In this document: in pieces, positions 1-8,074 of the stretch
How the letters are laid out: every line of letters starts with the position of its first letter
How positions within the stretch are numbered: the stretch's first letter is position 1
Assembly (NCBI GenBank): GCA_014860225.1
Contig: JACZKE010000037.1
Location: 1-59,706, forward strand
Length of the DNA: 59,706 bases
Reading direction: 5' to 3'
From: Desulfuromonadales bacterium
GTDB lineage: Bacteria; Desulfobacterota; Desulfuromonadia; Desulfuromonadales; BM103
Notes under the pieces: model-generated
Databases searched by the model: none
What the model saw: only the letters and a program-made list of their open reading frames with translations
What the model was told of the DNA's origin: nothing
Position numbers and translations under genes: made by a program

Positions 1-160
1 ACCCTGTAACCCATAATCTTTCGCACCTTGCTTGTTCTTTGCCGCGTCAGCTACGTTCCGATTTCAGCTGCTTAGCTACGGCTAGGCACCAGAAATCGCG
101 CCTTGCTGACACGGCAAATCCCTACGCAATCCATCGAAATCATATAGGTTACAGGGTACT
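1..160. repeat. palindromic repeat family 1, copy 1 (left end cut by window)
   Basis: The right end carries GGTTACAGGGTACT at 147-160, and the window opens with its inverted partner ACCCTGTAACC. Inner arms CTTTGCCGCGTCAG and CTGACACGGCAAA are also inverted. The same design recurs at 7833-7959. This copy carries about 37 extra bases in the centre. It ends 7 bases before the stop of the aminotransferase gene. It encodes nothing recognisable and looks like a MITE or REP-like element. Confidence 0.75.
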
Positions 161-166
161 CGCAGC

Positions 167-1336
167 CTACAACCAGCCGCGCTGTCGGAAAAAGTCGCCG
201 AGCCGATCGACGGCTTTGTCCAGGTTCCCCATGGAATTGGCATAAGAGAAACGCAGAAAACCTTCAGCGGCCTGACCGAAATCGATACCTGGAGTGAGAG
301 CTACTCCGGTGGCTTCCAGGATTTCTCTGGCCAGGGCGAGTGAATCGTGGGAAATGTGTCGGGCATCGGCAAGCACGTAGAAGGCACCTGCCGGGCGGGT
401 ATGAATCTTGAGGCCAATCTCTTCGAGGCGTGGTATCAGATGGCGCCGGCGGCGATCGTATTCGGCACGCATCTCTGCAACGTAAGGTTCCCCTTCACGC
501 AGTGCCGTCACCCCGGCCAACTGCACAAAGCTGTTGGCGCTGATCACAATATTCTGGTGGAAAGTCTGTAGAGCCCTGACCGCACTCTTCGGTGCAATCA
601 GATAGCCAAGTCGCCAGCCGGTCATGGCATAGGCCTTGGAGAAGCCGCCGAGGACGAACGCATTTTCGGTGAACTCCAGGATGCTGTGCTCCTCTCCCTC
701 ATACGTCAGCCCATGGTATATTTCGTCTGAGATCAGCGGAATCGGAAGCTCCGCCAGCTTCTTCAACTCGGCCCGGGAGAGGATAGAGCCGGCCGGATTA
801 GCCGGGGAATTTATCAGCAGGGCGCGCGTTCGATCGTTGATCAGAGTCCGCACATCATCTGGTTGCGGTTGAAAACCTTGCTCCGGTCTGGTCTGCAGAA
901 AACGCGGCTCACCGTTGACAAAGCGGATAAAGTTCGGGTAGCAGGCGTAGCAGGGGTCAGTAAGGATGACTTCGTCACCCGGATTGCATAGCGCTGCAAA
1001 GAGCAAAAGCATCAATGGGCTGGTGCCTGAAGAGACGATGACCTGTTCCGGATCAACTGTCACCTTGTAACGGTCTTTATAATGTTCTGCCAATGCCTCG
1101 CGTAGTTCGATCCGGCCGAGAGAGTGGGTGTAGCGTGTTTCCCCGGCCTGCATTGCCTCACATGCGGTCCTGACAATGGGTTCAGGGGTCGCAAAGTCCG
1201 GCTCTCCAAGGCAGAGGTAGATAATCTCACGACCATCAGCCTCAAGTTGTTTGGCACGCTCCATGATTTCCATGGCGAGAAACGGGGTGACTTCAGTGAC
1301 GCGTTGAGCGAGGGGGATTTTGATCGGGTTCGGCAA
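167..1336 (-). CDS. PLP-dependent aminotransferase, class I/II (aspartate/alanine type)
   Basis: Fold-type I PLP aminotransferase of about 390 residues, the usual family length. Seen: the Schiff-base lysine in GGFSKAYAMTGWRLGY (near residue 236 of the longest frame), NSPANPAGS for the cofactor/substrate site, SDEIYHGL, and the C-terminal arginine in GFLRFSYANS. The substrate cannot be told from sequence; related proteins use aspartate, alanine or aromatic amino acids with 2-oxoglutarate. The frame opens with a TTG at 1342, but a second TTG at 1336 sits 8 bases after GGAG and is the better start; no ATG lies nearby. It is cytoplasmic and probably monocistronic. A palindromic repeat lies directly downstream. 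Confidence 0.88.
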   Translation of the reverse strand: MPNPIKIPLAQRVTEVTPFLAMEIMERAKQLEADGREIIYLCLGEPDFATPEPIVRTACEAMQAGETRYTHSLGRIELREALAEHYKDRYKVTVDPEQVIVSSGTSPLMLLLFAALCNPGDEVILTDPCYACYPNFIRFVNGEPRFLQTRPEQGFQPQPDDVRTLINDRTRALLINSPANPAGSILSRAELKKLAELPIPLISDEIYHGLTYEGEEHSILEFTENAFVLGGFSKAYAMTGWRLGYLIAPKSAVRALQTFHQNIVISANSFVQLAGVTALREGEPYVAEMRAEYDRRRRHLIPRLEEIGLKIHTRPAGAFYVLADARHISHDSLALAREILEATGVALTPGIDFGQAAEGFLRFSYANSMGNLDKAVDRLGDFFRQRGWL

Positions 1337-1485
1337 TCTCAAGGCTCCAGTCTGTCTCTGCTCGCTGCCGAGCCCCTGCCCTGAGAGAACTCAACCTGGA
1401 ATTCAGTCGCGAGTGATGACAGTTAAACCGATTTTTACTTCGTTAATGCAGACTATCCCATACTGCCTCTGAGCTTTCAAGTCCC

Positions 1486-1512
1486 AGGAGACTGTTTATG
1501 AGATGGTCTCCT
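1486..1512 (-). terminator. hairpin just after the lipoprotein stop
   Basis: AGGAGAC (1486-1492) pairs with GTCTCCT (1506-1512). It lies 8 bases downstream of the minus-strand stop at 1520. There is no clear T-run, so it may be a Rho-dependent or mRNA-stabilising end. Confidence 0.4.
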
Positions 1513-1519
1513 ACGATGC

Positions 1520-2185
1520 TTACTGGCCCTGTATCGGGCCGCTTAGTGGCGCCTGATCCTTGCTGTTCAGAGTCTTGAGCTTTGTCAATTGCAGTTGTGT
1601 GGTCTGGATTGAGTTACGGGCGTCCTGATGCTGCGGGTTGTATGCGAGAATTTGCTCCCAGAATTTAACAGCTCTGGCGAGTTCTCCGGAGCGGTAGGCA
1701 ATTAGTCCTGCCTCCATGAGTTTTTCCGTGCAGAGATCGATTTTGTCTGTGAGCTGAGTGGGGGAGGCTGTCACCTGTTGCTGCAGTTCAAGGCTCTGAG
1801 GGAAGCTGGCCTGAACGGTTTTTAAAAGAATGGCAGCTCCTGGGTAATCGCCCTTTCTCATCAGGGCATCCGCCTGGTCCAGACTGCTGTTTGCAGCCTG
1901 CAGGTATTCCTCGGACAGAATTTTCTCACCTGCCCCTTTGTTTCTTTCATCCTGAATAAAATTAATGGTGCCGATATAGTCCTGCGCGTCCAGTAAGTGG
2001 CGGGCCTGCTGCTGAGCCAGTGTATTGTTTAATACTGGCAGGTCAGACAGGTCAGGGGATTCAATGGGTGCTTGAACGTTTACCCTCTTTGGCAAATCTT
2101 TGGCTGCACGCGGCGGCACTCCGCAGGCTGTAAGCATTGTGACCGGCAGAAGTACTGTGAGTATATAAAAATTTATGAGTTTCAT
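1520..2185 (-). CDS. putative lipoprotein with TPR-like helices
   Basis: A 221-residue lipoprotein. The N-terminus has a basic residue, a hydrophobic stretch and a lipobox ending LTAC, so it is expected to be lipidated and membrane-anchored. The rest is alpha-helical with TPR-like segments (for example YRSGELARAVKFWEQILAYN near the C-terminus). The start is ATG at 2185, preceded by GGAGGACCAC; the frame is open further upstream but without a better start. Its first 125 bases overlap the 3' end of the HD-GYP gene in another frame, so the two are probably translationally coupled. The function is unknown; a role in scaffolding or peptidoglycan/envelope assembly would only be a guess. Confidence 0.75.
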   Translation of the reverse strand: MKLINFYILTVLLPVTMLTACGVPPRAAKDLPKRVNVQAPIESPDLSDLPVLNNTLAQQQARHLLDAQDYIGTINFIQDERNKGAGEKILSEEYLQAANSSLDQADALMRKGDYPGAAILLKTVQASFPQSLELQQQVTASPTQLTDKIDLCTEKLMEAGLIAYRSGELARAVKFWEQILAYNPQHQDARNSIQTTQLQLTKLKTLNSKDQAPLSGPIQGQ

Positions 2186-3623
2186 GTGGTCCTCCATGAG
2201 AGAATAAAGCCTGATCGTCTTCATAATCATTCAATGCAAGCAGAAAAAGGTCCGTCAATTCAGGGTTGAACTGGGCGCCACGGAACTTCATGATTTCCGT
2301 TATGGCCTCGTCTCTGGAGCAGCCTTTACGGTAAGGACGCGATGTGGTCATGGCATCATAAGCGTCGGCAATAGAAACGATCTGGGCATAGCTGTTAATT
2401 TCATCCCCCTGCAGGCCGTGTGGGTAGCCTTTGCCGTTATACCATTCATGGTGATGAAGGACGACGGGAATGTATTTATGAAGTGACTCGGCCAGATGGA
2501 GAATCTCGGCCCCCTGCTCCGGGTGTTTCTTGACGACCCATGATTCTTGTTGGTTAAGTGGAATTGGTTTGTTGATGATGACATCTGGAATGTGAATTTT
2601 GCCGATATCATGAAGAAAACAAGCTATTTCAAGTTCTTTAAGCTCCTCTGCGCTGAGGCCGAGATGTTGGCCAAGCAGGATGGAGAGTCTTGCCACCCTT
2701 GCAGAATGGCCAAGAGTATAGTTGTCGCGAGCATCGAGGGCTGCGGCGAGAATCCGTATGGTAGAGACGTAGGCTTCCTCGAGGTTGCTGGCGTAGCCTC
2801 CCAGGTTCTCCTGCTGTGACATGATCACCCGCGACATTTCATTGAAGCTGTGCGTCAATTCACCAAGCTCATCCCGTGAGCTGACTTTGACTTCGACGTG
2901 ATAATTGCCGGCGGTGATCTGGGATACTCCTGCTGTCAGGCGTTCAATCGGCGCAGTTATCAGCTTCGACAGCATGAATATACAAAGGGCTCCGAAAGCC
3001 AGCACTGCCAGGGAGATCAGGAGAATCCTCCTGCGGGCAAAGTCTTTGGCCATCTGCAGTGTAGAGGTGTCCATGCCGACGATGATGCTGCCGACCTGAT
3101 TGTCGGCAAACTGTATGGGTGACCGGAACTCATAGCTGGCAAGGCCATCACGGTCAACCCGGTGCATGGTAAAATCGGGGCCATGCTCTAACGGAGCACC
3201 AACTGCCGCTTTAAACAGAGAGCCGGTTTCTGCCATCTTGTTGTGGGCAAGAATATTGCCATCTTTATCGAGAATTGCAAGGTAGGAGATATCCTCTTGC
3301 GAGGCCTCGATTTTCGCTGCCAGGTTGTCAAGAGCCAGGCGGTCATCGGTGAGGATGCTGTAGCCCGCCGGAATTGCGGCACTGAGAGCGATAGAAGCAC
3401 CCCGCTTCACCAATGAATCGAGCAGTTCCCGATCCATGTTCTGGATCGCGACTATGGATGAGCCCGTGGTGATCAAGGCGATAATGACCAGAGTGAGAAC
3501 CGTCAGTTTGATCCTGATGCTCACAACCTTCCGGCTGGGACGGTCTGTCCGGAAAGGCTGGTCCTTGCGCTTCGACGGTCGCTTGCCCCGGGGGAACAGC
3601 AGCTTGTCATTCACTTGTGTCAT
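2061..3623 (-). CDS. HAMP/HD-GYP cyclic-di-GMP phosphodiesterase with periplasmic sensor
   Basis: Membrane-bound c-di-GMP phosphodiesterase candidate, 520 residues. Order seen: basic cytoplasmic tail (1-35), TM1 (about 36-60), periplasmic Cache-like sensor (60-195), TM2 (199-223), HAMP (224-277), HD-GYP (290-470). The metal and signature residues are present: HSARVARLS, HDIGKIHIPD, HHHEWYNGKGYPHGL and SIADAYDAMTTSRPYRKG. The last 40 residues overlap the start of the downstream lipoprotein gene out of frame and look non-conserved. The ATG at 3623 lacks a clear Shine-Dalgarno. By family knowledge it hydrolyses c-di-GMP to pGpG or GMP in response to an unknown periplasmic ligand. Confidence 0.9.
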   Translation of the reverse strand: MTQVNDKLLFPRGKRPSKRKDQPFRTDRPSRKVVSIRIKLTVLTLVIIALITTGSSIVAIQNMDRELLDSLVKRGASIALSAAIPAGYSILTDDRLALDNLAAKIEASQEDISYLAILDKDGNILAHNKMAETGSLFKAAVGAPLEHGPDFTMHRVDRDGLASYEFRSPIQFADNQVGSIIVGMDTSTLQMAKDFARRRILLISLAVLAFGALCIFMLSKLITAPIERLTAGVSQITAGNYHVEVKVSSRDELGELTHSFNEMSRVIMSQQENLGGYASNLEEAYVSTIRILAAALDARDNYTLGHSARVARLSILLGQHLGLSAEELKELEIACFLHDIGKIHIPDVIINKPIPLNQQESWVVKKHPEQGAEILHLAESLHKYIPVVLHHHEWYNGKGYPHGLQGDEINSYAQIVSIADAYDAMTTSRPYRKGCSRDEAITEIMKFRGAQFNPELTDLFLLALNDYEDDQALFSHGGPHETHKFLYTHSTSAGHNAYSLRSAAACSQRFAKEGKRSSTH

Positions 3624-3940
3624 ATGAAATTAATATTCTTGTATTGTCAGCAGGCCCCGGGAAGATGGTACTTTGTACCCAAGAGGGGGTGGGGCATGAT
3701 CATGATAATTCAGCGTAAGTTGCCATACTTGCGACGAAAACTCCACACTGAAATAATTAGATTTGCGAAATAACCTGAGCGCAAAGGTGAGCGCGGAGTT
3801 AACGTTCTGATATGATAGGGATAAATGGGATGTGGTTTTTTAAACCGAGCTTTTAATCGAGCTGCCTGGCTTGTGGGTTGGTAATGGCTCAGGCAGGGAC
3901 CGATTATGCAGGGTTATCCTCCTCTGATTCAGTTCACTTT
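3624..3940. other. intergenic region without a supported gene
   Basis: 317 bases between the HD-GYP start and the entericidin-like reading frame. I see no convincing reading frame or strong terminator. GGTACTTTGTACC (near 3667) is a short palindrome of unknown meaning. The minus-strand promoter of the HD-GYP gene must lie here. Confidence 0.5.
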
Positions 3941-4030
3941 TTACCGGGCCCAGCCGCCGGCTTTTTCCAGATCCTTGCCGAAACCCTGCATGGTTTCGCA
4001 AGCAGAAAGGCTGCATATCATTGCGGCCAT
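3941..4030 (-). CDS. entericidin A/B-like mini-lipoprotein, start uncertain
   Basis: Immediately after lspA the minus strand reads ...LAMAAMICSLSACETMQGF and then GKDLEKAGGWAR before a TAA at 3941-3943. This matches the small entericidin lipoprotein family: a short hydrophobic segment, lipobox LSAC, then ETMQGFGKDLEKAG. From the ATG at 4030 only 29 residues are encoded and the signal lacks its basic N-terminus. The frame stays open upstream into lspA (...DREKVLTGLAMAAM), giving a proper signal sequence but no ATG, GTG or TTG. A CTG start, a sequence error or decay are all possible. Related proteins are tiny envelope lipoproteins of poorly known function. Confidence 0.5.
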   Translation of the reverse strand: MAAMICSLSACETMQGFGKDLEKAGGWAR

Positions 4031-4058
4031 GGCCAGACCAGTCAGAACCTTTTCCCGA

Positions 4059-4568
4059 TCAAACCACTTTAGACTCGTTAACAGGGCTTTTCGCCTGCTT
4101 ATGGCGATCTTCGCGCCACATTTCGATAAAAAGCAGGGTTACGCCCACGGTGATGGCAGAGTCTGCAACATTGAAGGCAGGCCAGTGATGGCGCTGCCAG
4201 AAGATATCGATAAAGTCGATCACTTCACCGAGACGAATGCGGTCAATCAGGTTGCCGAGGGCTCCGGAAAAAATCAGAGAAAGGGAAAAGAAGGTTAATT
4301 TCTGGTCGGCTCTGATGTGCTTGATGTACCAGAGGATACCAATCATGGCGATGGTTGACACAGTGATGAAGAACGGGATGCGCACAGCATTGTCGGCGAG
4401 AATACCGAAGGCAGCACCCTTGTTGCGTACGTAGGTCAGATGGAAAAAGCCGCGGATCACCGGGACCGATTCGTGGAGCCGGAAGTTGGCATCCACATAC
4501 AGTTTGGTCGCTTGGTCGAAGACCAGAATGACTGAAGTGATGATCGCTAGTGTGCGGTATCTGGACAT
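4059..4568 (-). CDS. lspA: lipoprotein signal peptidase (signal peptidase II)
   Basis: Inner-membrane aspartic protease that removes the signal peptide from diacylglyceryl-prolipoproteins. At 169 residues it has the normal length, with four hydrophobic segments. Conserved blocks are seen: DQATKLYV (about 18-25), VRNKGAAFGIL (47-57), GNLIDRIRLGEVIDFID (105-121) with catalytic Asp near 118, and FNVADSAITVG (132-142) with catalytic Asp near 136. The start is ATG at 4568 with GAGAG upstream. It lies downstream of ileS, the common ileS-lspA order, but separated by about 370 bases including a repeat, so co-transcription is not certain. Confidence 0.97.
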   Translation of the reverse strand: MSRYRTLAIITSVILVFDQATKLYVDANFRLHESVPVIRGFFHLTYVRNKGAAFGILADNAVRIPFFITVSTIAMIGILWYIKHIRADQKLTFFSLSLIFSGALGNLIDRIRLGEVIDFIDIFWQRHHWPAFNVADSAITVGVTLLFIEMWREDRHKQAKSPVNESKVV

Positions 4569-4940
4569 AAACTCTCGTATGCGGAACGTAAAAAACTTAA
4601 GTGGTTATCCACTTAACTCAAGTCGCCCTCTGATTGGAACATTATAAGCCGGAAAAGCAAATTTAACGCGGAGGCGCAAAGACGCGGAGGACATCACGAC
4701 GGTTTTACCCTGATCAAAGGTCTTTGCCTCTCTCAGCGTCTTGGCGTCTCTGCGTTAAATTCAGGTTTTTTTGGTTCGTCTTTGTCCGTGCAAGACTTTG
4801 CCCATTTTCGGTTTGGTGCTGCCTTTACTGGAGTGAAGTGGATAACCAGAAAAACTTAAATGTTTTCGTCTGAAATGGGCCGTTTCAAGATCGAATACTG
4901 CATTTATGCGTTCGGGTTTTCCTCGTCGCGCGTCTTGCTC
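4569..4940. other. ileS-lspA spacer
   Basis: 372 bases with no gene. It contains the palindromic repeat at 4661-4760 and an inverted pair of TTATCCACT-like 9-mers (4605-4613 and 4837-4845). Otherwise I see nothing coding. Confidence 0.5.
4661..4760. repeat. palindromic repeat of the AACGCAGAGACGC type
   Basis: The left arm ATTTAACGCGGAGGCGCAAA continues as GACGCGGAGG. The right arm ends ...CGTCTTGGCGTCTCTGCG followed by TTAAAT and is its imperfect inverse. Arms are about 30 bases around a 35-base centre. This motif type is widely dispersed in intergenic DNA of many environmental bacteria (general knowledge, not searched here). Confidence 0.7.
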
Positions 4941-7715
4941 TTAGTCAAGTGCCTCAAGACAACGGTGACAAATTTCCGGATGTTCTTCGGACTGTCCGAC
5001 CGAAGTGGCGTAGTTCCAGCAGCGTGAACATTTTTCACCGTCAGCCTTGCTGACCCGGATTCTTAAATCCGGAAGGTTCTCGCCGTTACTGCCGTCTTCC
5101 AGGCTGTCGCAGATTTCGACCTGGGAGACGATAAAGAGACTGGCAAGCTGTTCTGCTTCGCTTCTGAGCAGTACCCCCAAGTCGCCATCGGCAGCGATTT
5201 CCACCCGTGCGTCGAGGGAATGTCCGATGGTCTTTTCTGCTCGGGCCAACTCTAAAATTTTGGCGACGTCGCTGCGTACTGCCAGCAAACGTTCATACTT
5301 CGCTTCCAGGGTGGCATCGATCAAACTTGATGCAAAGCCGGGAAAACCTGACAGGTGGACGCTCGCTTCGCGCTCGCCGGGTAAAAACCCCCAGATCTCT
5401 TCTGCTGTGAATGACAGCACCGGAGCGGTCATGCGGGTGAGGGCGTCAAGGATGCGGTACATTGCGGTCTGGGCGCTGCGGCGTGCCAGGCTTGCGGTCG
5501 GCGAGGTGTAGAGCCGGTCCTTGAGGACGTCGAGGTAGAATGCACTCATCTCGATAGAGCAAAAATTATGCACAGCATGATAAAGCACGTGGAATTCGTA
5601 GACGTCGTAAGATTTCAGTACCCGGTTGGCCAGGCTTTCCAGACGGGAGAGGGCCCAGCGGTCAACCTCGAGCAGATCACTGTCGGCAACACTATCGGTA
5701 GCCGGATTGAAATCGTGGATATTGCCAAGAATGTAGCGGGCCGTGTTGCGAATTCGCCTGTAGGCCTCGGAGACCTGCTTGAGGATCGCATCGCCGACGC
5801 GTGTGTCGTTGCGGTAATCCTGAGTGGCGACCCAGAGGCGCAGAATCTCGGCACCATACTGATTGATGACTTTCTCCGGAGCGATCACGTTGCCCACTGA
5901 TTTGGACATCGGCCGACCCTTTTCATCGAGGACAAAACCGTGCGTCAGAACCGCCTTGTAGGGTGCAGCATCACGGGTGCCGACTGCGGTCAGCAGGCTG
6001 GAATGGAACCAGCCGCGATGCTGGTCGCTACCTTCCAGGTAAAGGTCTGCCGGGGATTGAAGCTTGTCGTTCTTTTCGACTACCGCAGCATGTGAGACCC
6101 CGGAATCGAACCAGACATCAAGGATGTCCATCTCTTTGCGGAAATCGTCGTGGCCACAGTACGGGCAGACCGTTCCTGCCGGGATCAGCTCCTTTGCGTC
6201 TTTTTCAAACCAGATGTCGCTGCCGGTTTTTTCGAAGAGGTCGGCAACATGATGCATGATTTTGCCATCAGCCAAGGCCCCATCGCATTTGCTGCAATAG
6301 AAAACCGTGATCGGAACGCCCCAGCTGCGTTGGCGACTGATGCACCAGTCGGGACGATTTTCGATCATGTTGTAGATGCGATTGCGTCCCCAGGGTGGAA
6401 TCCACTGCACGTCATTGATATGGTCGAGCGCCTTCTGGCGCAGCTGGTTGGCTTCCATGGAGATGAACCACTGCTCGGTGGCCCGGAAAATAATCGGCTT
6501 TTTGCAACGCCAGCAGTGCGGATAACTGTGCGACAGTTTACTTTCTTTCAGCAACGCTCCGACTTCAGCCAGCTTGGCGGTAACCTGTGAATTGACTTCC
6601 GGAACCTTTTCGCCGCCGAAGAATTCCAGGTCTTTCCGATAGCGACCGTAGTCATCCACCGGGTTGTAGATTTCTAAACCGTAGCGCAGCCCGGTCTGAT
6701 AGTCGTCCTGGCCGTGGCCGGGGGCGGTATGCACGCAGCCAGTACCGGCTTCAAGAGTGACGTAATCGCCGAGTACCAGCAGGGAAGCGCGATCATAAAG
6801 AGGGTGGCTGCATTCCCGTTTTTCGAAAAGCTCAGCCGAAAAGGTTTTGACGACCCTGAAATCAGTAATGTTGAGCTCAGCCAGGACCTTGGCATACAGG
6901 CCCTCGGCCATCACCAATAGCTCTGCGCCGGTGTCGACAGCGACGTAAGGCAATTCAGGATTCAGGCAGACCGCAAGGTTGGCCGGAATTGTCCACGGCG
7001 TTGTCGTCCAGATGACGAATGAGAGAGGCTTGCTCCCCAGTTCGCCAAGACTTTCGGGAAGCGCATCTTTGTATGGAAACTTGACGTAGATAGAAGGTGA
7101 CGTGTGATCTTCGTACTCAACCTCGGCTTCAGCAAGAGCGGTGACGCAGGAGGAACACCAGTGGATCGGTTTGCGTCCCTTGTAGAGTCCACCCCTTTCG
7201 GCAAAGCGTGCCAGTTCGCGGGCAGTGGCTGCTTCGTAGTCGGAGGTCATGGTCAGATAGGGGTGTTGCCAGTCACCGAAGATGCCGAGACGACGGAATT
7301 CATCACTCTGAATGTCGACCCACTCTTTGGCATAGGCACGACACTCCTTGCGAACTTCGGCCTTGCTCATCTCGCGTTTCTTCTTGCCGAGTTTCTGGTC
7401 GACCTTCAGCTCAATCGGCAGGCCATGACAGTCCCAGCCCGGGACGTAGGGCGCGTAGTAGCCCTGCATGCGCTTGCTCTTGATGACGATGTCTTTGAGG
7501 ATCTTGTTCAGTGCATGGCCGATATGGATGTTGCCGTTCGCATAGGGAGGACCATCGTGCAGGGTGAAGTTCGGCTTGCCCGCCGCCGGTTCGCCAAGTT
7601 GCTGGTCCAGGTCGAGTTCGGCCCAGCGCTGCATGATTTCCGGTTCGCGTTGTGGCAGGTTGCCGCGCATCGGAAAGTCGGTTGCCGGAAGATTAAGCGT
7701 CTCTTTATAGTCCAT
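4941..7715 (-). CDS. ileS: isoleucyl-tRNA synthetase
   Basis: Class I aminoacyl-tRNA synthetase that charges tRNA-Ile in the cytoplasm and edits valine. 924 residues, the usual bacterial length. Seen: the HIGH motif as GNIHIGHALNK (61-71), the KMSKS motif as GRPMSKSVGNV (near 600), the editing-domain block TTTPWTIPANLAVCL, the WFDSGVSHA block, and a C-terminal zinc finger CSRCWNYA...CHRC. The start is ATG at 7715 after GGGG. No T-box leader is visible upstream. lspA follows after a repeat-containing spacer. Confidence 0.98.
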   Translation of the reverse strand: MDYKETLNLPATDFPMRGNLPQREPEIMQRWAELDLDQQLGEPAAGKPNFTLHDGPPYANGNIHIGHALNKILKDIVIKSKRMQGYYAPYVPGWDCHGLPIELKVDQKLGKKKREMSKAEVRKECRAYAKEWVDIQSDEFRRLGIFGDWQHPYLTMTSDYEAATARELARFAERGGLYKGRKPIHWCSSCVTALAEAEVEYEDHTSPSIYVKFPYKDALPESLGELGSKPLSFVIWTTTPWTIPANLAVCLNPELPYVAVDTGAELLVMAEGLYAKVLAELNITDFRVVKTFSAELFEKRECSHPLYDRASLLVLGDYVTLEAGTGCVHTAPGHGQDDYQTGLRYGLEIYNPVDDYGRYRKDLEFFGGEKVPEVNSQVTAKLAEVGALLKESKLSHSYPHCWRCKKPIIFRATEQWFISMEANQLRQKALDHINDVQWIPPWGRNRIYNMIENRPDWCISRQRSWGVPITVFYCSKCDGALADGKIMHHVADLFEKTGSDIWFEKDAKELIPAGTVCPYCGHDDFRKEMDILDVWFDSGVSHAAVVEKNDKLQSPADLYLEGSDQHRGWFHSSLLTAVGTRDAAPYKAVLTHGFVLDEKGRPMSKSVGNVIAPEKVINQYGAEILRLWVATQDYRNDTRVGDAILKQVSEAYRRIRNTARYILGNIHDFNPATDSVADSDLLEVDRWALSRLESLANRVLKSYDVYEFHVLYHAVHNFCSIEMSAFYLDVLKDRLYTSPTASLARRSAQTAMYRILDALTRMTAPVLSFTAEEIWGFLPGEREASVHLSGFPGFASSLIDATLEAKYERLLAVRSDVAKILELARAEKTIGHSLDARVEIAADGDLGVLLRSEAEQLASLFIVSQVEICDSLEDGSNGENLPDLRIRVSKADGEKCSRCWNYATSVGQSEEHPEICHRCLEALD

Positions 7716-8074
7716 AATTCAGCCCCGCGGATCCCTTTTTTGTACAGATTTAGAACACCGCAACTTATCAAAATGGCTGAATAAGTCAAGGTAAATCAGG
7801 GTTTTTGCGCTTAGGTCTGCTATTGAACAGGGCTAGTACCCTGTAACCTATAAACTATCGCATCTTGCTGGTTCTTTGCCGCGTCAACGGCGTTGCGCCT
7901 TGCTGACACGCCAAATCCCTGCGCAATCTTGCGTAATTCTATAGGATACAGGGTACTAGTGCAGATCGGATATGTTGTATCGGGAAACTCGCTGTGATTC
8001 ATATTCGGTTGGTCGCTGAGTTACGGCAGGCATTGCTGTGACAGATTCTGAGATGCTGATTCCGGATTCTTCAC
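7716..8074. other. spacer with repeat
   Basis: 359 bases between ileS and the endonuclease III-like gene. It holds the family 1 palindromic repeat and otherwise nothing I can support. Confidence 0.5.
7833..7959. repeat. palindromic repeat family 1, copy 2 (complete)
   Basis: 127 bases bounded by near-perfect inverted ends: AGTACCCTGTAACCTATA on the left and TATAGGATACAGGGTACT on the right, with CTAG at both borders. Inner inverted arms are TTTGCCGCGTCA and TGACACGCCAAA. It matches copy 1 but lacks about 37 central bases. No open reading frame is present, so any mobility would depend on a protein in trans. Confidence 0.85.

Noticed and set aside
2061-2230. Frameshift joining the HD-GYP gene and the lipoprotein
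   Set aside because: Each gene has its own complete domains and the lipoprotein has its own ribosome site and lipobox.
3906-4298. 130-residue plus-strand frame across the end of lspA
   Set aside because: Opposite strand to the well-supported lspA and the entericidin-like frame.
4605-4845. TTATCCACT-like 9-mers as DnaA boxes and an origin
   Set aside because: Only two imperfect boxes, no AT-rich unwinding region and no dnaA or dnaN nearby.
7716-7960. T-box leader of ileS
   Set aside because: No T-box consensus and no antiterminator; the folded DNA there is the dispersed palindrome.
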